From the NCBI GenBank assembly GCA_017471765.1, contig JAFURT010000028.1, forward strand, positions 1 through 40,131: a stretch of 40,131 bases of DNA. Direction: 5' to 3'. Shown here one piece after another: positions 1 to 7,700 of the stretch; within the stretch, counting starts at the first letter, position 1, and the number at the start of each line of letters is the position of its first letter. This DNA is from Clostridia bacterium (GTDB taxonomy: Bacteria > Bacillota > Clostridia > Oscillospirales > Acutalibacteraceae). The translations under genes were made by a program, and so were the position numbers. A model generated the notes under the pieces. It saw only the letters and a list, made by a program, of their open reading frames with translations, was not told the origin of the DNA and did not search any database.

Positions 1-1043
1 CAGCCATTGAAGATACCGTAACCAACCGTGGTCACACCCTCTTCGATAACCACAGACTTGATGGTGGCCTTGTAGTTCAGGAAGTTCATGCTGGCCGCCT
101 GCTTGTTGGTGGGCATCACGCCGGTACCGGAAACCACCAGCTTGTGACTGCCATCGGCTATCTCGTACACCTCGAAGACCAGACGGTTGTTGTACTTCTG
201 GGTAGATACCAGGGTACCCTGAGCGTTAGGGTCCAGAATACCGCACCAGCGGCAAGCACCGTTCACATAGTTGTGATCCGACAAAGTCCCTTTTGTCTGC
301 CCGCAGGAACAAGTGGCCAACGCCTGGCAGGTCGCCTCGGTGTACACATGTGTATGGCTGTTATATAACTGCACAGCGTCGAAATAGTATGTATTGCCGG
401 TATACGCCTCAGTAGCGATCCACAGGAACATTTCATGTATCTGGGACATATCCACCGTCTCATCCCAGTTGCGCAAGGAGGTAAACGGCATACGGATATA
501 GCCGGATGAATTCGGCATGATATACCGCTGATCGCCGCCCACCAGCAGGGTGGTTTCGGTGGTGGTGCCATCCTCCAGGAAATACATGGGGCCCACCTCA
601 TTGGATGCGGTATAGCGCGTATGGTCAGCCAGCTCGATAGTAACATCCAGACGACCGACCTCCCGCCCGTCGGAATAGATAACCGGGCAGGCGCCAGCAG
701 AATAGTAGAAAACGATGCCTTCATAACCGGACCAGTCTTTCTTATCCGCTGTAAGGGCCGGATAGAAATGGTCGCCATTATTGTACTGTTTTAACACCGT
801 CACCTGAGCAGACTGGCTACCGTTTGCCACTCCGCCGGCAGAAGCCGCATAGGTCAGCACCTTACCGGTAGTCTGATACTGGCTGAAGGTGTAGCAATCC
901 CCATCAAGACCGGCAGATTCAAAATCCTGCAGCATGGCATAGGTATACTCCACATCCTCATCCGCACGCACGCAAAAGCCAACCGACAGCAGGGATATAC
1001 ATATAGTCAAAACAACACAGAAGGAAAACACACGTTTACACAT
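1..1043 (-). CDS. Secreted BspA-type leucine-rich-repeat protein, 3' end outside window
   Basis: The gene is read leftwards and runs off the window, so only about the first 347 residues are seen. The ATG at 1043 follows AAAGGAGAGG. Residues 1-25 are a signal peptide (CKRVFSF, then a hydrophobic core ending FCVRA). Residues about 30-215 look like a beta-rich domain, possibly carbohydrate-binding; I cannot assign a family. Residues about 230-268 hold a Cys/His cluster (CSCG and CRWC pairs). From about residue 285 comes a stretch with DGSHKLVVSGTGVMP and then VTTVGYGIFNG, which starts BspA-type (LRR_5) repeats. The same module order and nearly the same junction occur in the large protein at 4728-9977, so the two are related. 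Likely a cell-surface or secreted protein; ligand unknown. Confidence 0.85.
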   Translation of the reverse strand, partial: MCKRVFSFCVVLTICISLLSVGFCVRADEDVEYTYAMLQDFESAGLDGDCYTFSQYQTTGKVLTYAASAGGVANGSQSAQVTVLKQYNNGDHFYPALTADKKDWSGYEGIVFYYSAGACPVIYSDGREVGRLDVTIELADHTRYTASNEVGPMYFLEDGTTTETTLLVGGDQRYIMPNSSGYIRMPFTSLRNWDETVDMSQIHEMFLWIATEAYTGNTYYFDAVQLYNSHTHVYTEATCQALATCSCGQTKGTLSDHNYVNGACRWCGILDPNAQGTLVSTQKYNNRLVFEVYEIADGSHKLVVSGTGVMPTNKQAASMNFLNYKATIKSVVIEEGVTTVGYGIFNG

Positions 1044-1102
1044 AAACCTCTTCGCCTCTCCTTTTACATATTGAAATCACCCATATCTTTAAGAGCCACC
1101 AA

Positions 1103-1129
1103 GCCGCATATTCCGTGGGAATATGCGGC
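1103..1129 (-). terminator. Hairpin between two secreted-protein genes
   Basis: Perfect 12-bp stem GCCGCATATTCC/GGAATATGCGGC with a 3-nt loop, just downstream of the stop of the beta-helix gene. There is no clear U-run after it on the minus strand, so it is a weak terminator candidate or an mRNA 3'-end hairpin. Confidence 0.4.
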
Positions 1130-1154
1130 AGGCAGCGGCGCAGGTATCTACCTG

Positions 1155-3311
1155 TTATTTACACTTCAGTTTCCGCACCTCATCCAGGCAGTATTTGCCC
1201 AGATTCTTAAAGGTGTTGCCGGACAAGTTAATCTTCTCACAGGCATAGAGATAGATGGCGTAATCCGGCTCTTCAAGATAGTAATACTCGCCGGGACTAC
1301 TCTTCAGCGGTCCACCGGACGGAGTCTGTGGGCCACACAGCTTGGTGACCGGGTTTTGAATGAGGTTATTCTTAATGGTCACATTGGAAGAATTCTTCAC
1401 CAAAATACCGGAGTAGTTGGAATCGTAAATCTTGTTCCCCTCGATGGTGATGTTTTGATAGGAGTTCGTAGCCACAGAGGGAGTCATGCCACTGTGATAC
1501 CACTGGAAGGGGCCCACCGAGATTGCACCGGAGTGCACGAACACAAAGTGGGTGGAGTAAGAACTGCTGTTACTCTCCCGGATGGTGTTGTTCCGGATGA
1601 CCACATCGTAGGAGTTGGGGCCCTCACCCCAGTCACGCTGTTCGCAATCCAGCACCAAGGCGCCCAGGCCGGCACGCTCGATGAGGTTATTCTCAAACAG
1701 CAGACCCTTACAGCCCTGGATGAGCACACGGCACCCCATATCGTGGAAATAGTTGTTCTTCAGCACCGCATTGAAGGGGCGGCTGTAGTTCATGTTTTCC
1801 ACCATATCGCCCTTTTCCACCGACACCTTCTTGTCCAGGGTTACCCGGACGCAAGGGGTAGAAGACAGCGTTTCAAAGAAGCTGAAGTTCTTAATCATGA
1901 CCTTCCGTGCGATTTCATTGTACTCACTGTCGGTCACCACTTCCACCTTCACCGCCTTGGCCGTGTAGGTGCGGTTGTACTCCTCTTCCGAATAGAAATG
2001 CAGGGTATCCCCCTGATTCACCGGGGTGCACACACCGGTACCCTTGATGATGACCGTATTGTCATCCTCCTGCTCGTACATGAACGCAACGTGCCCCATA
2101 ATATCAATGCTGTCATCCTCGCACAGACCGAAGATACAGTTCTCCACCGTGGGGGTACCGTTGGCAAAGTCCATCTGTCCGGCAGAACCGGCTACCAGCC
2201 GGTTAGTACCCGGCATACGCACATTGTATACACGCTTGAGGGTCAAGTCGCCTTTATGGCCGGTCACGTGCATCATCATGCCGGAGCCATAGTTGGTAAT
2301 ATCCAGCAGATAGATATCCTCACAGCTGTACAGGCCAACGCTCTGTGCCCGGCCACCGGTAATGGCCACTGCACCCAACTGTCCTTCCTTCAGCACCGTA
2401 TCGTGACCGAAGGATTTGTCGCAGGCAACACCGGTAAACTTCACAATTCCGTTCTTCTCATCTGCATACGCCGCCTTGGAATATGTCACAAAGGACATCT
2501 GAATCATACTGCCATCGTCCTTAAACCACTGCAGAGAACCGCTACCGGTCACCGCATCGCTCAGGGAATACCCATCCAGCAGTTTAACTGTCAAGGTCTG
2601 GCTGCCGGCATCATAGGACTGTACCCGAAACTGAGTGGCCAGACTGCCTTCACGGTCGATAACCGCCGGGCCCTGCACCACCACATTCTTGCTTCCCTCT
2701 CCACGCACCAACTGCTGGGAGCTCTCCAGAATGAAGGTACAGCCGGAGATGTTTATGTACATATTCTGCACGCCGGTCAGCTCGAAGGGAATCTGTCCGG
2801 CAAAGCGATATACGCCCGGCTCCACCGTAAAGGTTTTCTGATCCTTGGCAATGGCCACATTCAGCTTGGTGCGCATTTTAGAGCCGGCTTTGCGCTGGGC
2901 CTCCTTCTCCGCCTCGGTATAGGTCTTAGTATTCAGCGGGTCGGTAAGCCGGTAGTTAGCCAACTGTTTTTGGTAGTCAGCGATTGCGAATGCTTTTTCG
3001 TTACGGATATGCACAGTTGCATCAGTCACTTTCTGTGTTGTGGTAGTGGTGGTTTTGCCGGCTGTGCTCTTGTTGCCGCTACCTCCTGTAGCCGCCGTGC
3101 TTCCACCTGCCGTAGTACCAGCCGCCGAGGTGCTGCTATCCGTAGGCCCATCAACCGGTGCCTTCGTAGTAGACGCACCGCTATCAGCAGAGGTCGTAGA
3201 GACCGCATCGCCGCTCTCTCCGCCGCTTTCGGCACCGCCACCGTTACAGGCGCACAGAACCGTCAATAGGGAGATTGCCATCATTAGACTAAACAACCGT
3301 CTCATCTTCAT
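1155..3311 (-). CDS. Beta-helix lipoprotein resembling GH110 galactosidases
   Basis: Of the possible starts, ATG 3311 has AAAGGA about 11 nt upstream. GTG 3320 is in frame but only 2 nt from that site. The N-terminus is a lipoprotein signal (hydrophobic core, then LCAC with Cys about residue 22), so the protein is probably anchored outside the membrane. A Ser/Thr/Gly-rich linker follows to about residue 75. The rest, about 640 residues, is a right-handed parallel beta-helix with repeated turns such as NVVVQGP, DVVIRNN, NITIEGN, NVTIKNN and KINLSGN. Around residue 399 is CEDDSIDIMG, reminiscent of the adjacent-Asp region (EDDxxN/D) of GH110 alpha-1,3-galactosidases. That points to a glycan-degrading enzyme, but this is by motif recall only; another beta-helix glycosidase or lyase is possible. 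It is divergent from an AraC-type regulator that probably controls it. Confidence 0.85.
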   Translation of the reverse strand: MKMRRLFSLMMAISLLTVLCACNGGGAESGGESGDAVSTTSADSGASTTKAPVDGPTDSSTSAAGTTAGGSTAATGGSGNKSTAGKTTTTTTQKVTDATVHIRNEKAFAIADYQKQLANYRLTDPLNTKTYTEAEKEAQRKAGSKMRTKLNVAIAKDQKTFTVEPGVYRFAGQIPFELTGVQNMYINISGCTFILESSQQLVRGEGSKNVVVQGPAVIDREGSLATQFRVQSYDAGSQTLTVKLLDGYSLSDAVTGSGSLQWFKDDGSMIQMSFVTYSKAAYADEKNGIVKFTGVACDKSFGHDTVLKEGQLGAVAITGGRAQSVGLYSCEDIYLLDITNYGSGMMMHVTGHKGDLTLKRVYNVRMPGTNRLVAGSAGQMDFANGTPTVENCIFGLCEDDSIDIMGHVAFMYEQEDDNTVIIKGTGVCTPVNQGDTLHFYSEEEYNRTYTAKAVKVEVVTDSEYNEIARKVMIKNFSFFETLSSTPCVRVTLDKKVSVEKGDMVENMNYSRPFNAVLKNNYFHDMGCRVLIQGCKGLLFENNLIERAGLGALVLDCEQRDWGEGPNSYDVVIRNNTIRESNSSSYSTHFVFVHSGAISVGPFQWYHSGMTPSVATNSYQNITIEGNKIYDSNYSGILVKNSSNVTIKNNLIQNPVTKLCGPQTPSGGPLKSSPGEYYYLEEPDYAIYLYACEKINLSGNTFKNLGKYCLDEVRKLKCK

Positions 3312-3404
3312 TTCTCTCACGTTCCTTTCACAAAATGTGGCATCTATTGGAAATTCCCTAGAAAAACCAATACTTTTCTTGCTTCTTTTGGTTTTCTTGA
3401 CTAA

Positions 3405-3433
3405 AGTATAACAAAAAAATTTGCCAATGAAAA
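3405..3433 (-). promoter_or_regulatory. Promoter for the beta-helix lipoprotein
   Basis: On the minus strand: TTTTCA, a 17-bp spacer, TATACT. The -35 matches 4 of 6 consensus bases and the -10 matches 5 of 6. It lies about 95 nt before the gene, back to back with the araC-type promoter. Confidence 0.5.
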
Positions 3434-3455
3434 TAACAAATCTTTTCCAATTCGA

Positions 3456-3484
3456 TTGACTTATTTGAACCTCTGTGCTATACT
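3456..3484 (+). promoter_or_regulatory. Promoter for the AraC-type regulator
   Basis: TTGACT, exactly 17 bp, TATACT: near-consensus sigma-A promoter. Transcription would start about 3491, leaving a leader of about 45 nt. The gene is probably expressed constitutively or autoregulated. Confidence 0.8.
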
Positions 3485-3537
3485 GACCGTGAAACAGGAA
3501 TTTTCTCCATTTTTAAACATAGAAGGGTGGGGTTTGT

Positions 3538-4563
3538 ATGACAAATGAGGACGTCCTCCATCTGCTCAACTCTTATACACAAAACGAACTACGTTGCCGG
3601 GATATATACTACCGCTCCAACAGCGAAAACCATACTGTTCCGCCCCTGCCGGAAAATATCGATTTTGTGCCGGAAACGCTGACACCGCAGGCTCTGTTGC
3701 GCAGAGAATGCAATGTCATCCCCTACTGGCACGAGCGCTATGTTCCCAATGAATACCACGACCATCAGTTCGTGGAACTAATGTACCAGTTCTCCGGCAG
3801 TTGCTCCAACACGATTGAGGGTACAACCTCTCTGCTGCAGGGCAACGATGTGTGTATCCTCCCACCGGGGGTGTATCATCTGCCGGAAATTTATGATGAT
3901 CAAAGCATCATGATGAATCTACTCATCAATACCGAGACCTTTTTTGGGGTCTGTCAAAAGTTCAAATTAGGCGATGACCATCCCCTGTCCCAGTTCGTGG
4001 ACAGTGTTCAGTATAGCAAGACCTATCCAAAGTATTATTACAGCCGTTCCTGCAGTAGCAAGGTGCGGGATTTGATGTGCGAAATCCTGATTGAATACAT
4101 CGAAAACCAGGCGTACAGTGACCTGGTGATTGAAAACCTTCTAACCAATATCCTGTGCGAGCTATTCCGCACCCCCGCCGAACAGGTAGAACTGTCACAA
4201 CAGCTGATTTCCTCCACACAGCCCATCCTGCCTATCCTGCAGTATGTGTATAATAACTTCAAAACCGTCACGCTGGAGGAACTCTCTGAGTTGTTCTCCT
4301 ATACCCCACAGCACCTATGCCGGATGTTCAAATTGCACACCGGCAACAGCTTCGGCCGCTATTTGCTGGAGATCCGGCTGACCCGGGCAAAGCATCTGCT
4401 TATTAACACGGATTTTACCGTCGGCCACATAGCCACCCTCAGCGGATTTGATTGCATTCCCTATTTTCATCGTAAGTTTAAAAACGAAGTGGGCTGTTCT
4501 CCCAACGAGTTCCGGCATCGGATGGCGGAACGCCCCCAAGAGTCAAAGGAAGCATATACCTGA
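3538..4563 (+). CDS. AraC family transcriptional regulator
   Basis: 341 residues. The ATG is preceded by GAAGGGTGGGG. Residues about 55-150 form a cupin-type sensing domain (EYHDHQFVELMYQFSG, then ILPPGVYH). Residues about 235-335 are the C-terminal double helix-turn-helix of the AraC/XylS family (VTLEELSELFSYTPQHLCRMF; second helix pair ending AKHLLINTDFTVGHIA...GFDCIPYFHRKFK; final signature GCSPNEFRHRM). AraC proteins with cupin domains commonly sense sugars and activate neighbouring glycan-use genes. Its divergent placement next to the beta-helix lipoprotein fits that; the effector is not visible. A strong terminator follows directly, so it is a single-gene unit. Confidence 0.93.
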   Translation: MTNEDVLHLLNSYTQNELRCRDIYYRSNSENHTVPPLPENIDFVPETLTPQALLRRECNVIPYWHERYVPNEYHDHQFVELMYQFSGSCSNTIEGTTSLLQGNDVCILPPGVYHLPEIYDDQSIMMNLLINTETFFGVCQKFKLGDDHPLSQFVDSVQYSKTYPKYYYSRSCSSKVRDLMCEILIEYIENQAYSDLVIENLLTNILCELFRTPAEQVELSQQLISSTQPILPILQYVYNNFKTVTLEELSELFSYTPQHLCRMFKLHTGNSFGRYLLEIRLTRAKHLLINTDFTVGHIATLSGFDCIPYFHRKFKNEVGCSPNEFRHRMAERPQESKEAYT

Positions 4564-4573
4564 TAGACAAAGT

Positions 4574-4617
4574 GCCGCCATTTGGAGTGAGTTTCTCCAA
4601 GTGGCGGCTTATTTTAA
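4574..4617 (+). terminator. Terminator after the AraC-type gene
   Basis: 14-bp stem starting GCCGCCA and ending TGGCGGC (4574-4587 with 4595-4608, one G-T pair), followed by TTATTTT. It sits 10 nt after the stop codon. Confidence 0.8.
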
Positions 4618-4626
4618 AAGATACGC

Positions 4627-4663
4627 AAAAAATGCGGGGGCTGTGGAATTCTCCACAGCCCCC
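4627..4663 (-). terminator. Terminator after the large surface-protein gene
   Basis: Perfect 12-bp stem GGGGGCTGTGGA/TCCACAGCCCCC (4636-4647 with 4652-4663). On the minus strand it is followed by GCATTTTTT. It ends transcription of the 4728-9977 gene. Confidence 0.85.
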
Positions 4664-4690
4664 GGCTTGTGCTAATTGCGGTTTTGCTTA

Positions 4691-4744
4691 CTTACTGTAA
4701 GTTCGACTTACTTACTGTAAGTTCGACTTATTTGCTGTAAGTCG
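4691..4744 (-). repeat. 20-bp tandem duplication of a gene's 3' end
   Basis: Two identical 20-bp copies at 4691-4710 and 4711-4730 follow a diverged third copy at 4731-4744 that is the coding end of the large surface protein. Read on the minus strand, the unit contains ACTTACAGTAAGTAA, which repeats the last codons (TYSK) and the stop. The period is not a multiple of three. Confidence 0.85.
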
Positions 4745-7700
4745 TGTACTCCACGCCGTCGATCGTAACAGTGCCAACGTTGGTGTACACCTTCGTCACA
4801 TAGCTGGATACAGTGTCAATATCCGCACGGATAGCAACCGTATCAGCCCAGCGAATCAGGTTGCCATACGAGGCATTGCTGGCCAGACCGGCGGCGATGG
4901 TGGCGGAATCAATGTAGACAGTCTCCAGGCTCTCGTTCAGACGGAAGGCCAGATCGCCGATGCTGGTCACCGTCTCCGGGATGGTGATGCTCGTAAGCGA
5001 CGGGCAGTTGTTGAAGGTCTGCACATCGATCTTGGTGATGTTCGACAGCTTCACGCTCTCGAGAGCGGTACAGCCGATGAACACACGGTCACCCAGGGTG
5101 GTCACACCGGCAGGCAGCTCGATACTCTTCAGGCTGGTACAACCGGAGAAGGTACGCTTCTTCAGGTTGGTCAGCTTGGAGGGCAGCTCGATGCTCTCCA
5201 GAGAGGTACAGGCACCGAAGGCCCAGGTAGCGATGTTGCCACCGGTGATGGTCTCAGGGATGGTCACGTCGGTCAGGCTGGAACAGCCGAACAGAGCAGC
5301 CCAACCCAGGTAGGTCACGCCCTCTTCCATCACGAACTTGGTCATCTTGGTGTTGCTGTGGAACGCCGCATCGTACACGAACTTCACACGGGCAGGCACG
5401 GTGAACTCGGTCAGCGCCGCACCGTGGAAGGTGTAGGTGTTCAGCAGCGTGATCACGTCACCCAACACGATATTGCTCAGGTTAGAGCACTCGGAGAACA
5501 TACGGGCACCGGTAGCACGGTAGGTCTTAGAGCCCACCTTGTACGCAGTGGAGCCATAGATCTCAGCAGAGGTCAGATCCGCGCAACGATAGAACACATA
5601 GTTCTTGATGTCGGTCACAGACTCGGGAATCACGATGGACTCCAGGCCAGCGCCCCAGAAAGCACCGTAGCCCAGGGTGGTCACGCTATCCGGAATATCA
5701 ATGCTCTTCAGGGCAGTACAGCCACGGAACGCCTCGCCATCGATAGAAACAAGGGTAGAGGGCAGGCTGACAGACTCTAGCGCCGTCCAGCCATTAAAGG
5801 TACTGTAGCCAACTACGGTAACGCCCTCCTCGAACACGATCTCCGTTACGGTGGAGGCATACTCATAGAAGGTAGCCTCACTCATGTTCTTCTTGGCGGG
5901 CATGACGCCGGTACCGGAAATCACCAGCTTGTGCGTACCGTCAGCCTTTTCCACCGTCTCGAAGGTAATGTTGCCGGTAACGAACGTATCCACCACAACA
6001 TCCTCGTCCGGTTCCTCTACTTCGACCTGCATACTGGCATCGGCACCGAAGGTGTAGTTGCCGGCAGGGAAGCCGTACTTGTTGTCCGCATCGACATACC
6101 AGGTAGCATTGGCTACCAGCGTACCGTTGGCACGGACATAGTAGTACTTACCGTCGACAAGCACCAGACCCAAGCCACTCTGGGGCACGCAGTCGATGTA
6201 GTAGTAGAACGTACCGTCCTTCTCAACGATACCGTTGATCATCACCATCTTGGCATCAGCGCCAAAGGTATAGGTGCCGGCAGGAATGCCGAAGCTGTTG
6301 CTACCCACATACCAATCGGTCACAGCCAGAGAGTAGTTACCCTTTGCATAGTAGTAGTCGCCCTCCCACTGGAACAGACCGATAGCCTGCAGTACGCCGT
6401 CGATAGCGTAGTGATACAAGCCGGTAGAGGTGTCACAGAACACGCCGGTGATATTGCCCAGGAACACACCGTTCTCATCGAAGGAATAGGCACCCATATA
6501 CTCTTCCAGACGGATAATAGCACGGTCACCGGTCTCCGGATAGCCGCTACCGTTAAAGTAGTAGGTGTTGCCCTTGATGGTAGCCCAGGTGTTGTTATAG
6601 TATCTGTGCGAGTAGTAGAAGCGGCCGTCAGCGCCCCAGGCACCGATGGACTTACCCTGCTCGCCCTCAAACTCGTAGGAACGGCCGTCAATATTCGCCG
6701 TACCCACCGGCGCATAGCCGGTGCCCTTGAAGTAGTGCCAGCCGTCATCCAGGTTGACCCAGCCGGTCATAGCAGCACCCTCCAGGATGTAGGCCCAGCC
6801 GTTGGCATCCTGCCAGAAGCCATTGTAAGCCGTATTGACAGCGCCACAGTCCTCACAGACCAGCTTCAGATCTTTCAGTACATAGGTATGGCCGGTAGCC
6901 GGGATGACAGTACCCCAATTCACAGGAGAACCGCAAGCACCGGGACAAGCCTCACCGTTCAGGTGGGTTTCTACGCCACACAGACAGCCAACGCAGACCG
7001 TGCGGCCGGTATAGCCGTTCTCCGTACAGGTAGGCGCCTTGTCCTCTACAGCCTCGGCCTTATGAACATGATAGCCATCACCCTGCTGCTCTGCATTTTC
7101 TGCAATACCCACTTCGCTCTCCACGGTCAGAGGAGCCACGGAGAAGGTGTTGCTGGTACCATCGGTATAGGTAACGATACCGTAATCGGCACGCAACTTC
7201 ACAGCCCTTGCCCACCAGTTTTGATTCGCCCAATCGATCGCCGTCTCACTGGGGTCAATCTGCGTCTTATTGTTGTAAAAGGTCTTGTATTCCCAGGTAT
7301 GGATCGGGATGGACACCAGAACTGCCTCACCGGTAGCCGCCACAGAGCCGGTCTTGGTGATAGTCAGCGTTACATCGTTGGTGCTCTCATCCAACACATA
7401 AGAAACCGCAAAGCCGTCAGCCACCACCATGTGATCCAGCACCCAATCATGGACACCGTCCAGTTCGATGGTAGTTACCACTTCCTGGATTTTCTCGATG
7501 TTCTGCGCCTTTACATCGATCCAGAACGCAGAACCCACCGGTAGATCGTCGGCATCAGGATCCTGGGGAACAATAACGATAGGCGCCTCAGCCTCTGTGG
7601 CATCTACCACCACATGACGCTGAATGAAGCCAACATTCCCGTTAGCATCAGCAATCTCGAAGCGGAAGGTGTGAGCACCCTCGCTCAGCGCAAGACCGGA

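Noticed and set aside
1071-3269. A 732-codon open frame on the plus strand opposite the beta-helix lipoprotein gene.
   Set aside because: No ribosome site and no recognisable domain. The minus-strand frame has a lipoprotein signal and beta-helix repeats. High-GC codons leave the opposite strand open by chance.
4691-4744. Tandem 20-bp repeats considered as a regulatory iteron or CRISPR.
   Set aside because: They are explained as copies of the neighbouring gene end, and there are no spacers.
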